Assembly: GCF_000964525.1 (NCBI RefSeq) | Contig: NZ_BAZG01000025.1 | Coordinates: forward strand, 1-39,687 | Source: Anaeromyxobacter sp. PSR-1 | GTDB taxonomy: Bacteria; Myxococcota; Myxococcia; Myxococcales; Anaeromyxobacteraceae | Direction of reading: 5' to 3' | DNA: 39,687 nt | In this document: in pieces, positions 26,142 through 33,697 of the stretch | Layout: the number at the start of each line of letters is the position of its first letter | How positions within the stretch are numbered: the first letter of the stretch is position 1 | The notes under the pieces: model-generated | Seen by the model: the letters and a program-made list of their open reading frames with translations, nothing else | The model's database searches: none | Told to the model about the DNA's origin: nothing | Program-made: the position numbers and the translations under genes

Positions 26142-26170
26142 ACCGTACGAGCGGACGCAGGGTCGATCAA
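26142..26170 (-). promoter_or_regulatory. sigma-70-like promoter of the split-Soret/porin operon
   Basis: On the minus strand TTGATC (26165-26170) and TACGGT (26142-26147) are separated by 17 bp. The -35 matches at four of six positions; the -10 is weak (three of six). It lies in the 114-bp gap between the second regulator's stop and the cytochrome start. Confidence 0.4.
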
Positions 26171-26216
26171 CGCGGTCTGGGGTCGCGCGGCGGCGCGCCC
26201 GGCCCCGCGCGGGAGC

Positions 26217-27074
26217 TCACATCAGCACGCGGGCCAGATCGGCGCGCGACTCGGCGCCGAGCTTGCGGAGCAGGTTCGCCTGGTGGAACTTCACCGTGCG
26301 TAACGTGATCCCGAGCGCCCGCCCGATGTCGGCGAGCCCCTCGCCCTGCAGCAGCCGGTTGAGCACCGCCTCCTCGCGCTCCGACAGCCCGGCCCCGCGC
26401 GCCAGCGCGCGGGCGCGGGCCTCCACCAGCCCGTGCACGGCGGCCTCGGCCAGCCGCCGCACCGTGAGGCGCACGCGCTCCGCGCCCTCCGCCGCGGCGG
26501 TGACGACCTCGTACCCCGGGGCGGGCGCGAGCGTGCGCGCGTGGACGCGCGGCCAGGCGCCGCCGCCGCGGACCGGGCAGTCGGCACAGGGCTCGCTGCG
26601 GCCGTGCAGGGCCTCGTGGCAGCGGGCCGCGGGCACCGGCTCGAGCGCGGGCCCGCCCAGCGGCCTCACCCAGGCCAGGCGGCCGAACGCGCCGGGCCCG
26701 GTCTCGATGGCGTAGTCGAGCTCCCCCGCCCCGAGCCCGGGGAGATCGCCGAGCACCTCGAGGACGCGGAGGAGGGCGCCCGGCTCGCACGCCGGCTCGA
26801 TGCCCGGCTCGAGCGCGACGCGCAGCCGCCGCCCCGCCGCCGTGGTCACCTCGCGCTCCACCCGGCCCTCCGCGGACGCGGGCGCGCCGGCGAGCACCGC
26901 CGCGACCGGCCGCCCCTCCAGCGCGCGCGGCGCCGCGCCGAGCAGCCGCTCCAGGCTGGCGGTCGCGAGGCGCACCGTCCCGGCCGCGTCCACCCACGCC
27001 GCCGGCTCGCGACCGCGCTCCAGCATGGCGAGCGCGACCGCGCCCCAGTCCGGCTCGCTCCGGGCGCGGGTCAC
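26217..27074 (-). CDS. PAS/Cys-motif LuxR-type regulator, second of a tandem pair
   Basis: The 285-residue protein has a divergent PAS-like N-terminus (about 13-110). A C-x10-C-x2-C motif follows (C152, C163, C166 in CHEALHGRSEPCADC). A LuxR/NarL HTH lies at about 229-285 (LSEREEAVLNRLLQGEGLADIGRALGITLRTVKFHQANLLRKLG). Its GTG start at 27074 overlaps the TGA of the upstream paralogue as GTGA, so the two are co-translated. It has no receiver domain; the Cys cluster could sense redox state or bind a metal (inference). The operon runs towards the split-Soret cytochrome gene 114 bp downstream, its likely target. Confidence 0.83.
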   Translation of the reverse strand: MTRARSEPDWGAVALAMLERGREPAAWVDAAGTVRLATASLERLLGAAPRALEGRPVAAVLAGAPASAEGRVEREVTTAAGRRLRVALEPGIEPACEPGALLRVLEVLGDLPGLGAGELDYAIETGPGAFGRLAWVRPLGGPALEPVPAARCHEALHGRSEPCADCPVRGGGAWPRVHARTLAPAPGYEVVTAAAEGAERVRLTVRRLAEAAVHGLVEARARALARGAGLSEREEAVLNRLLQGEGLADIGRALGITLRTVKFHQANLLRKLGAESRADLARVLM

Positions 27075-28096
27075 GAGGCCAGCCCCAGCAGGTCCCGGCG
27101 CGAGGACGCGCCGAGCTTCCGGAGCACGTTCGCCTGGTGGAACTTCGCGGTGCGCGGCGTGATCCCGAGCGCGGTGCCGATGTCCGCCGCCTGCCGGCCG
27201 ATGAGGAGCAGCCGCAGCACCTCCTCCTCGCGCGGCGAGAGCTCGAAGCGGCGCACCAGCTCCGCCGTGCGCGCCTCCCGCACCGCAGCGAGCGCGGCGT
27301 CGTCCACGCGCCGGACCGAGACCAGCACCTCGTCGCCGGGCAGCGCGGTGGCGGTCGCGACCTCGAAGCCGCCGGTGCGCGGCGCCCGCCGCACCTCCAC
27401 CCGCGGCCACGCCTCGCCGCCGCCCCGCAGCGCCGAGCAGCCCGGGCACGGCGACGGCCGCCCGTGCAGCACCTCGTGGCAGCGGCGCCCCACCCGCAGC
27501 GCCGCCTCGGCGCCCGCGCCGGAGAGCGCCAGCAGCCGGCCGAAATCCGAGGCGCCCGCCGAGATCCGGTAGTCGAGGTCCCCCGCCGTGCCGCACACCA
27601 CCGGCGCCGCCGCGCGCTCCACCACCTCGTGCACGTCGATGCACAGCGCCGCCGAGGCGCCGCGGCCCACCGCCGCGAGCTCGACCTTGAGCCCGTACGT
27701 GCGGCCGCCGCGGACGGCGGTGAGCTCGGTCCGGTGCAGCGCGCCGCGGAAGGCCGCCCGCAGCAGCGCCTGGGCGCGGCCGGGCGCGTCCGCGCAGAGC
27801 AGGTCGCAGGCGCTGCGGCCCTCCAGCCCGGCCGGCTCCGCCCCGAGCAGCGCCGCGAACGCGGCGTTCGCGAGCCGCAGCACGCCGTCCCGGTCCACCC
27901 ACGCCAGCGGCCGGCGCTCGGCTCCGGCGATGGCGCGAGCCACCGCCGCCGGCGCGGGGCCGGCCGGGGCACGGCCCGCGGACGCGGTCGCGTCCGGCGC
28001 GTCCGCGGAGATCAGCCGCAGGAGCGATCGCCGCGCGGACGTGGCGCCTTGCGCCGGCAGGGCGCGGCGCGGGTGTGCCTCGGGACTGCGGATCAT
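27071..28096 (-). CDS. PAS/Cys-motif LuxR-type regulator, first of a tandem pair
   Basis: The 341-residue protein has a PAS domain at about 52-165 (WVDRDGVLRLANAAFAALLGAEPAGLEG). The same three-cysteine motif as its neighbour follows (C206, C217, C220 in CHEVLHGRPSPCPGC). A LuxR HTH lies at about 286-341 (LSPREEEVLRLLLIGRQAADIGTALGITPRTAKFHQANVLRKLG). The HTH and Cys segments are clearly homologous to the next gene, so this is a tandem duplication that has diverged in the PAS part. ATG 28096 has GGGGGGGAAACCGC upstream; longer frames reach into the repeat region and are unlikely. The paralogues could act as a heterodimer (inference). Confidence 0.84.
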   Translation of the reverse strand: MIRSPEAHPRRALPAQGATSARRSLLRLISADAPDATASAGRAPAGPAPAAVARAIAGAERRPLAWVDRDGVLRLANAAFAALLGAEPAGLEGRSACDLLCADAPGRAQALLRAAFRGALHRTELTAVRGGRTYGLKVELAAVGRGASAALCIDVHEVVERAAAPVVCGTAGDLDYRISAGASDFGRLLALSGAGAEAALRVGRRCHEVLHGRPSPCPGCSALRGGGEAWPRVEVRRAPRTGGFEVATATALPGDEVLVSVRRVDDAALAAVREARTAELVRRFELSPREEEVLRLLLIGRQAADIGTALGITPRTAKFHQANVLRKLGASSRRDLLGLAS

Positions 28097-28160
28097 GCGG
28101 TTTCCCCCCCAGGGAACGGCGCGGGCCACGGGGCCCCGGCCAGTGCGGGTCATAAGACCG

Positions 28161-28181
28161 GGGGCGTGACCGGGGCGTGAC
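28161..28181. repeat. direct repeat GGGGCGTGAC upstream of the tandem regulators
   Basis: GGGGCGTGAC occurs at 28161-28170 and 28172-28181, about one helical turn apart and 65-85 bp upstream of the first regulator's start. A possible binding site for a dimeric regulator. In this base composition the match could be partly compositional. Confidence 0.35.
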
Positions 28182-28250
28182 GGGCGCCGGGAGGGGCGGG
28201 GGTGGTGTGGGGGACCGGATGGGGCGGGAGCGCGGTGCCTTCGGCGGCGA

Positions 28251-28369
28251 ATGACTCTGGGTGAGGTGCCGGCACCCGCTCGATGACTCTGGGTGTGGAG
28301 CGGGACGCCTCGAGCGGGACGGGAGAGCGGTCGGAACGACTCTGGGTGAACGCCAAACGACTCTGGGTC
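28251..28369 (+). repeat. four phased copies of A(T/C)GACTCTGGGT
   Basis: The 12-mers start at 28251, 28283, 28336 and 28357. Copies 1 and 2 read ATGACTCTGGGT; copies 3 and 4 read ACGACTCTGGGT. The intervals of 32, 53 and 21 bp are close to 3, 5 and 2 turns of B-DNA, so all copies lie on one face. Two more copies lie at 33698-33709 and 35323-35334 on the opposite strand. The rest of the intergenic stretch 28097-28487 shows only the direct repeat at 28161-28181. Function unknown: operator array for the BTAD regulator, or members of a dispersed element family. Confidence 0.8.
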
Positions 28370-28487
28370 AGGAGGAAGCAGCGCCGAAGCGGCGGTGGAC
28401 GCCCCCTGGTCGGGCACAGCCCCAATGGCCCGTTCGGGTTTGACGAGTGGTAGGCGAGAAACCCACGCCTTGCCGCCCCAGGAAGAG

Positions 28488-30434
28488 ATGATGCCCGCCC
28501 CACCGAACTGGACCGTCCAACTGCTCGGCGCGCCCCGGCTCGCGGGCGCGACCGCAGTGGTCCGGCTGGATCGCCGGACCGCGGCGCTGCTCGCGCTCCT
28601 CGCGATCGAGGGCCCGCAACCGCGCTCGCGCGCGGCGGGGCTTTTGTGGCCGGAGTCGCCGGAGAAGACGGCGCGCGCCAACCTCCGCCAGCTGCTCCGT
28701 CGGCTTCGCGAGGCCGCGGGTGGGGATCTGGTCGGCCCAGGCGACCCGCTCGAGCTCTCGCCGGCGGTGACCGTGGACGCACGCGGCGGATCGCTCCCGG
28801 AAGAGGCCTGGCCGGACGGACGGCTGCTCGACGGCGTCGACCTCGACGAGGCGCCGGAGCTGTCGGAGTGGCTGACCGGCGCGCGCCGGACGCTCGACGC
28901 CGCACGGCTCGACGCGGCGCTCGCGGCCGCGGCCCGGCTCGAGGCGGCGGACCAGCTCGGGGCGGCGCTCGCGCAGGTCCAGCGCGCGCTGGTGCTCGAG
29001 CCGCTCTCGGAGGAGGCGTACCGCCGCGAGATCCGGCTGCGCTACCTGGCCGGCGATCGGGCCGCCGCGCTCGCCGCCTACGAGCGCTGCCGCGCAGCCC
29101 TCCGAGGCGCGCTCGGGGTCGAGCCCTCGCCCCAGACGTCCCGCCTCGCCGAGGAGGTGGCGCGCGGGCGGCGCGTCCCGGCCCGATCCGCCGGCGGCAC
29201 CCCGCTTCCCCTCTCCGTGGCCCGCCCACCGGCGCTCGCCGGCCGCGAGCGCGAGTGGGCGCTCATGGAGGAGGCGTGGGCCGCCGGCAAGGGCATCGCC
29301 CTCGGCGGCGCGCCCGGCGTGGGGAAGAGCCGGCTCATGCAGGACTTCCTGTCCACGCACGCCCGGCCGCTCTTCTTCGAGGGCCGGCCCGGAGACCGCG
29401 CGGTGCCGTACGGCACGCACGCGCGAACGTTCCGCGAGACGCTCGGGGCGCTCGCCACGGCCGGCGCGGCGCTGCCGCCGTGGGTCCGGACGGAGCTGGC
29501 GCGGATGCTCCCCGAGCTCGGCCCGTCCCCAGGCCCGCTCGCGACCGAGGCGGACCGCGTCCGCTTCTGGAACGCGAAGCTCGAGGCGATGCGCGTCGCG
29601 TTCCGGGCCGGGTTCGACGCGCTCGGCTTCGACGACACGCAGTTCGTCGATCCGGCCAGCGCCGCGGCCGGGACGTACGTCCTGGAGCAGCTGCTGCGGG
29701 ACGCGGAGACGCCGCTCCGGACCGTGCACTGCTTCCGGACCGCGGAGATGGCGCCGGAGGTCCTCGCGCACATCCGGGCGCTCGCCGAGGCGGGACGCGC
29801 GCTCTACCTCGAGCTCGAGCCGCTGGCGGACGACGCGGTCGAGGAGCTGGTGCGGAGCCTGGACGTGCCGGGGATCGAGCGGGTGGCGGCGGACGTGGCC
29901 CGCTACGCGGGCGGGAGCCCGCTCTTCGCGCTCGAGACGGTGAAGCACCTGGTGGAGACCGGCGCCGTCGAGCGCGGGGTCCCGGACCGGACGCCGCCGC
30001 GGCTGGAGGCGCTGCTGCGCGCGCGCTTCGAGCGCCTCTCCGCGCCGGCGCTGCAGCTCGCGCGGGCGCTCGGCGTGCTCGGCACCGACTTCACCCTGGA
30101 GCGCGCCGCGGCCGTGGTGGAGGCGCGCGCGATGGACGTGGCGGTGGGGTGGAGCGAGCTCGAGGCGGCGCAGCTCGTCCGCGGCACCGCCTTCGGCCAC
30201 GACCTGCTCGCCGAGGCGGTGGTGACGGCCACCCCGGCGCCGCTGCGGAGCTTCCTGCACCGCCGCGCCGCCGAGGTGCTCGCGGCGACCGGCGGCGCGC
30301 CGGGCCGGATCGCGGCGCACTGGGAGCGCGCCGGCGATCCGATCCGGGCGGACGCGTGCCGGCAGGAGGCCGAGTCCATCGCCCGCACCACCCTGCTCGC
30401 GACGGAGGCGGCGGGGTACTTCCGGGCCGCCTAG
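28488..30434 (+). CDS. BTAD/SARP-like transcriptional activator with AAA ATPase domain
   Basis: The 648-residue protein has an N-terminal winged-helix-like region (28-75, RRTAALLALLAIEGPQPRSRAAGLLWP). A bacterial transcriptional activation (BTAD) helical repeat domain follows (about 118-225, ending YERCRAALRGALGVEPSPQT). An AAA/NACHT-like module has P-loop GGAPGVGKS (273-281) and a Walker-B-like GFDDTQFVD. This is the AfsR/SARP-like architecture, but it ends after the ATPase helical region without the long C-terminal TPR domain many relatives have. AGGA precedes two adjacent ATGs (28488, 28491). Four ACTCTGGGT repeats lie 120-240 bp upstream. It is convergent with ahpD, sharing a CTAG at the stops. 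The signal sensed is unknown. Confidence 0.85.
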   Translation: MMPAPPNWTVQLLGAPRLAGATAVVRLDRRTAALLALLAIEGPQPRSRAAGLLWPESPEKTARANLRQLLRRLREAAGGDLVGPGDPLELSPAVTVDARGGSLPEEAWPDGRLLDGVDLDEAPELSEWLTGARRTLDAARLDAALAAAARLEAADQLGAALAQVQRALVLEPLSEEAYRREIRLRYLAGDRAAALAAYERCRAALRGALGVEPSPQTSRLAEEVARGRRVPARSAGGTPLPLSVARPPALAGREREWALMEEAWAAGKGIALGGAPGVGKSRLMQDFLSTHARPLFFEGRPGDRAVPYGTHARTFRETLGALATAGAALPPWVRTELARMLPELGPSPGPLATEADRVRFWNAKLEAMRVAFRAGFDALGFDDTQFVDPASAAAGTYVLEQLLRDAETPLRTVHCFRTAEMAPEVLAHIRALAEAGRALYLELEPLADDAVEELVRSLDVPGIERVAADVARYAGGSPLFALETVKHLVETGAVERGVPDRTPPRLEALLRARFERLSAPALQLARALGVLGTDFTLERAAAVVEARAMDVAVGWSELEAAQLVRGTAFGHDLLAEAVVTATPAPLRSFLHRRAAEVLAATGGAPGRIAAHWERAGDPIRADACRQEAESIARTTLLATEAAGYFRAA

Positions 30435-30997
30435 GCTGCCCCGGCCGCGGCCGCCGCGGTCGGGGCCGCGGCGTGCCCGGCGAGCTCGAGCGCCACCGCC
30501 GCCGCGTGCACCACCGCGGCGATCCGGACGGCGTCGTGGACCTGGTCCTCGGACACGCCGGCGGCGACCACCACCTGCTCGTGCGAGCGCACGCAGGTCT
30601 CGCACCCGTTCACCGCGCTCACCGCGAGCGCGAACAGCTCGAAGTCCACCTTGCTCGCGGCCGGCTTCACGAGCCGGTTCATGCGCAGGCGCGCCGGCTT
30701 CTCCGAGTACGACGGCTTCCCGACCATGTGCCGGAACCGGTAGTACACGTTGTTCATCGCCATCACGGCCGCGGCCGCGAGCGCGTCCTCCACCACGGCG
30801 GGCTCGACCTCCGACCGCGCGTCGGCCAGCACCGCCGCGAGCAGCCGCTCGTTTCGCGCCGCCGCGGCGGTCGCCACCGCCACGCCCCAGCGCTGCGCCG
30901 GGGTGAGCGGCCCGGGCTGCAGCACCGCCTGCAGGTTCAGCTTGATGTCCCGGGCCGGCTCGGGGAGCGCCTCCCGGATCGCGTCGAGGGCCGCCAT
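30431..30997 (-). CDS. ahpD: alkyl hydroperoxidase AhpD
   Basis: The 188-residue protein has the AhpD active-site arrangement: E120 (VDFELFALAVSAVNG) and the redox pair C132/C135 with H139 in CETCVRSHE. MNNVYYRFRHM and the KPARLRMNRL segment are also characteristic. In Mycobacterium tuberculosis AhpD reduces AhpC with electrons from lipoylated proteins; the same pairing is implied here by a 3-bp gap after ahpC. The Ala-rich C-terminal tail beyond residue 172 is unusual and probably disordered. The stop shares a CTAG with the convergent BTAD gene. Confidence 0.93.
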   Translation of the reverse strand: MAALDAIREALPEPARDIKLNLQAVLQPGPLTPAQRWGVAVATAAAARNERLLAAVLADARSEVEPAVVEDALAAAAVMAMNNVYYRFRHMVGKPSYSEKPARLRMNRLVKPAASKVDFELFALAVSAVNGCETCVRSHEQVVVAAGVSEDQVHDAVRIAAVVHAAAVALELAGHAAAPTAAAAAGAA

Positions 30998-31000
30998 GGC

Positions 31001-31537
31001 TCAGGCCACCTGGAGCGTGGACTCGCCCTTCTTCCAGTTGCAGGGGCAGAGCTCGTCGGTCTGCAGCGCGTCGAGCGTGCGCAGCACCTCGTCCACGTTG
31101 CGCCCCACCGAGAGGTCGTTCACCGACACGTGCCGGATGACGCCCTCGGGGTCGACGATGAACGTCGCGCGGAGCGCCACGCCGTCCTTGTGCAGCACGC
31201 CGAGCGCGGCGGAGAGCTCGCGCCGGGTGTCGGCGAGCATGGGGAACGGCAGGTTCTTCAGGTCGGGGTGGCTCTTCCTCCAGGCCAGGTGGACGTAGTG
31301 CGTGTCGATGCTCGCCCCGAGCACCTGCGTGTCGCGGTCCTGGAACTCGCCGTTGCGGCGGCCGAACTCCGCGATCTCGGTGGGGCAGATGAAGGTGAAG
31401 TCCATCGGCCAGAGGAAGACCACCTTCCACTTGCCCGGGTGGCTCGCCTGCGTGACGGTCTCGAACTCGTTGCCGCTCTCCAGGCTGGTCACGGCCTGCA
31501 GCGAGAACTCGGGGAAGCGGTCGCCCACGGTCAGCAT
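31001..31537 (-). CDS. ahpC: alkyl hydroperoxide reductase C (2-Cys peroxiredoxin, three-Cys mycobacterial type)
   Basis: The 178-residue protein has the peroxidatic cysteine C51 in DFTFICPTEI. Two C-terminal cysteines, C164 and C166 (ELCPCNW), match the three-cysteine AhpC of mycobacteria, which uses AhpD rather than AhpF as reductant. The start MLTVGDRF at 31537 is fixed by AGGAGAGACACCG; a longer frame to 31600 lacks a site. It detoxifies organic peroxides, H2O2 and peroxynitrite in the cytoplasm. First gene of the ahpC-ahpD operon, divergent from oxyR, whose product should activate it. Confidence 0.95.
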   Translation of the reverse strand: MLTVGDRFPEFSLQAVTSLESGNEFETVTQASHPGKWKVVFLWPMDFTFICPTEIAEFGRRNGEFQDRDTQVLGASIDTHYVHLAWRKSHPDLKNLPFPMLADTRRELSAALGVLHKDGVALRATFIVDPEGVIRHVSVNDLSVGRNVDEVLRTLDALQTDELCPCNWKKGESTLQVA

Positions 31538-31623
31538 CGGTGTCTCTCCTCGTCGAATCGGTTCGGGCGCGGCGTCCATCGCCGCGACGGGAGACAACAT
31601 GGCCTCCGCGTGCTGATTGAGCC

Positions 31624-31639
31624 ATTACATCGTTTCGAT
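31624..31639. promoter_or_regulatory. ahpC promoter and probable OxyR operator
   Basis: TGTAAT on the minus strand (31624-31629) is a 5/6 match to a -10 box for ahpC, with no good -35, as expected of an activator-dependent promoter. The inverted repeat ATCG-TTT-CGAT (31629-31639) adjoins it. The surrounding 31612-31656 is conspicuously AT-rich for this genome. It sits in the divergent oxyR/ahpC gap, where OxyR binding is expected. Confidence 0.5.
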
Positions 31640-31653
31640 TAGGTTGTTAGTCC

Positions 31654-32625
31654 ATGGCTATCACTCGCCTGCCCCCGCACCCGTTCTCGCTGCGCCAGCT
31701 GCAGTACGCGATCGCCGTCGCGGACACGCTCTCGTTCCGCCGCGCGGCCGAGCGCTGCCGCGTGGCCCAGCCCTCGCTCTCCACGCAGCTCGCGCAGCTC
31801 GAGTCGGCGCTCGGCGTGCGCCTCTTCGAGCGCGACCGCCGCCGCGTGCTCGTCACCGGCGCCGGGCGGCCGCTGCTCGAGCAGATGCGCCGGCTCCTGC
31901 TCGAGGCGGACGACCTGCTGGAGGCGGCGCGGCAGGCCGGCGATCCGCTCGCCGGGGCGCTGCGGGTCGGGGTCATCCCCACCATCTCGCCCTACCTGCT
32001 GCCCGCGGTCGCGCCCGCCCTCCGCGCCGCGTACCCGGCGCTCCGCCTCACCTGGCTCGAGGACCGCACCGCCGAGCTGGTCCGCAGCCTCCACGCCGGC
32101 ACGCTCGACGCGGCCCTGCTCGCGGTCGAGGCGGAGCTCGGCGACGTGGAGGTGGCGCCGGTGGCGCGCGACGCGTTCGTGCTCGCGACGCCGCCCGGCC
32201 ACCCGCTCGGCGCGGCGCGCGGCCCGGCCTCCGCCGCCGAGCTGCGCGACGCGAGCGTGCTGCTGCTCGAGGACGGGCACTGCCTGCGCGAGCAGGCGCT
32301 GGCGTTCTGCTCCCGCGCGCGCACCCGCGAGCTGGAGTACCGGGCGACCAGCCTGTCGACGCTCGCGCAGATGGTGGCCGGCGGGGCCGGCGTGACGCTG
32401 CTGCCCGAGCTGGCGGTGCCCACCGAGACCCGCCGGGCGGACCTGCGGCTGCGCCCGTTCGCCGACCCGGCGCCCTTCCGGACGATCGCGCTGGTGTGGC
32501 GCCGAAGCTCGCCCATCGCCGAGGCGCTGCGGCGGCTCGCCGCCACCGTCAAGGCGGCGTACCCCACGCCCGCGGGCCGCGCGCCGGGATCGGAGCGTCA
32601 GCGGCCGCGCGCGCCGCGGGCGTGA
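31654..32625 (+). CDS. oxyR: OxyR, peroxide-sensing LysR-family regulator
   Basis: The 323-residue protein has an N-terminal LysR HTH (SFRRAAERCRVAQPSLSTQLAQLESALGVRLFERDRR, about 27-63). The regulatory domain contains the OxyR redox pair C210 and C219 in LLLEDGHCLREQALAFC, with the same nine-residue spacing as E. coli C199/C208. Peroxide-driven disulfide formation switches it to an activator. The divergent ahpC-ahpD operon is the expected target. The C-terminal 20 residues are a Pro/Arg-rich extension. Its 3' end overlaps the convergent methyltransferase gene by 28 bp. Confidence 0.93.
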   Translation: MAITRLPPHPFSLRQLQYAIAVADTLSFRRAAERCRVAQPSLSTQLAQLESALGVRLFERDRRRVLVTGAGRPLLEQMRRLLLEADDLLEAARQAGDPLAGALRVGVIPTISPYLLPAVAPALRAAYPALRLTWLEDRTAELVRSLHAGTLDAALLAVEAELGDVEVAPVARDAFVLATPPGHPLGAARGPASAAELRDASVLLLEDGHCLREQALAFCSRARTRELEYRATSLSTLAQMVAGGAGVTLLPELAVPTETRRADLRLRPFADPAPFRTIALVWRRSSPIAEALRRLAATVKAAYPTPAGRAPGSERQRPRAPRA

Positions 32626-33371
32626 GGTCGCGGGCCGCGTCCGGCGTCGCCTTTGCGAGGCGGGGCGGCCGGCCTGCGCGCGCCAACCTGGACCGGGGCG
32701 GTCGCGACGAACACGACGTGCCGCACGCCTCCCCCGCCGCCCTGCGTCGCGGGCCCGCGCGCCGGGACCGTCACCGATCGCGCCTCGAGGCCGGCGCGCT
32801 CGAGCCGCGACAGGTACCGCTCGTCCGGCCCCGCCGACCAGACCGCGAGCACGCCGCCCTGGCGCAGCGCCGCGCGGCAGGCGTGCACCCCCGCGTCCCC
32901 GTAGAGCCGGTGGTTCCCGGCGTGCGCGAGCGCGGACGGGCCGTTGTCCACGTCGAGGAGGATGGCGTCGTACGCGCCGCGCGCCTCGGAGATGCGGGCG
33001 AGCACGTCGCCGTGCTGGACGCGCACGCGCGGGTCGTCGAGCGGCCGGCCGGCGAGATCCGCCACCGGGCCGCGGTTCCACGCGGCGAGCTCCGGGACCA
33101 GCTCGGCGACGACCACCTTCGCGTCGCCCGGCAGGCGGTCGAGCAGCGCACGCAGCGTGAAGCCGAGGCCCAGGCCGCCGAGCAGCACCGCGCGCGGCCG
33201 GGCGCAGCGCTCGAGGGCGAGCGCGGCGAGCGCCTCCTCGGAGCCGTGGGCGCGCGAGGACATGAGCACGTGGCCCGCGGCGCGGACCACCCACTCGTCC
33301 CCGCGGCGCGCGAGCACGAGCTCGGTCCCGTCCGGCGCGCGGGCGCGTTCGACCGTCTCCCAGGGTTGCAT
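32598..33371 (-). CDS. spermidine-synthase-like SAM-dependent methyltransferase fold protein
   Basis: The 257-residue protein has the SAM/dcSAM-binding glycine motif LLGGLGLGFTLRAL (63-76), the acidic strand end VVVAELVPELAAWN (86-99), HGDVLARI and the LLDVDNGP segment (138-145) found in spermidine-synthase-like proteins. The canonical polyamine-synthase catalytic Asp motif DSTDP is replaced by DVDNGP, so a methyltransferase or an unassigned function is more likely than spermidine synthesis. The C-terminal 30 residues are a basic low-complexity tail. ATG 33371 has GAGGA about 9 nt upstream. Its end overlaps oxyR convergently. Confidence 0.75.
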   Translation of the reverse strand: MQPWETVERARAPDGTELVLARRGDEWVVRAAGHVLMSSRAHGSEEALAALALERCARPRAVLLGGLGLGFTLRALLDRLPGDAKVVVAELVPELAAWNRGPVADLAGRPLDDPRVRVQHGDVLARISEARGAYDAILLDVDNGPSALAHAGNHRLYGDAGVHACRAALRQGGVLAVWSAGPDERYLSRLERAGLEARSVTVPARGPATQGGGGGVRHVVFVATAPVQVGARRPAAPPRKGDAGRGPRPHARGARGR

Positions 33372-33418
33372 GGCTGGATTCCTCGGGGCGCCGCCGGCGG
33401 GCGCGCCACCCCCTTACG

Positions 33419-33622
33419 TCAGCTCCCGCGCTTGCGGCGGACCGTGACCGACTCCCCGCCGATGCCCCAGTTGTCCGTGTCCACCTCGTCGATGACGACG
33501 ACCGTGGTGGACGGGTTCTTCCCGAGCTCGTCGCGCAGCAGCTCGGTGACCTTGCGGATGAGCGTGGCCTTCTGCTCCGCGGTCGCGCCCTCGCGGGTGA
33601 TCTTGATGTTGACGTACGGCAT
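33419..33622 (-). CDS. 4-oxalocrotonate tautomerase family enzyme
   Basis: The 67-residue protein starts MPYVNIKITREG. The N-terminal proline exposed after Met removal is the catalytic general base of this superfamily. The sequence continues with the usual helix (AEQKATLIRKVTELLRDELGK) and strand STTVVVIDEVDTDNWGIGG. Length and the DNWGIGG segment fit 4-OT-like small hexameric tautomerases. GAGGAGGCACGG precedes ATG 33622; longer upstream frames are not coding. The substrate is unknown; no aromatic degradation genes are adjacent. It lies 47 bp upstream of the methyltransferase gene on the same strand. Confidence 0.92.
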   Translation of the reverse strand: MPYVNIKITREGATAEQKATLIRKVTELLRDELGKNPSTTVVVIDEVDTDNWGIGGESVTVRRKRGS

Positions 33623-33665
33623 CCGTGCCTCCTCGCCTCGCGTCCCCGACCCCGCCACTTCCCCG

Positions 33666-33696
33666 CTCTTCTCTTCTTCCTTCTTCTTCCTTCCCC
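33666..33696 (+). repeat. 31-nt pure polypyrimidine tract
   Basis: CTCTTCTCTTCTTCC-type sequence with no purine for 31 bases, striking in this GC-rich window. It lies upstream of the tautomerase gene and directly abuts a copy of the ACTCTGGGT motif (33698-33706, minus strand). On the minus strand it is a G/A-rich run. Confidence 0.8.
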
Positions 33697-33697
33697 G

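Noticed and set aside
28251-28369. The ACTCTGGGT copies as a CRISPR array
   Set aside because: Repeats are only 12 bp, spacers are unequal (9-41 bp) and there are no cas genes.
32598-33371. Annotation as spermidine synthase (speE)
   Set aside because: The catalytic acidic motif is changed (DVDNGP) and there is no polyamine pathway neighbour; only the fold is supported.
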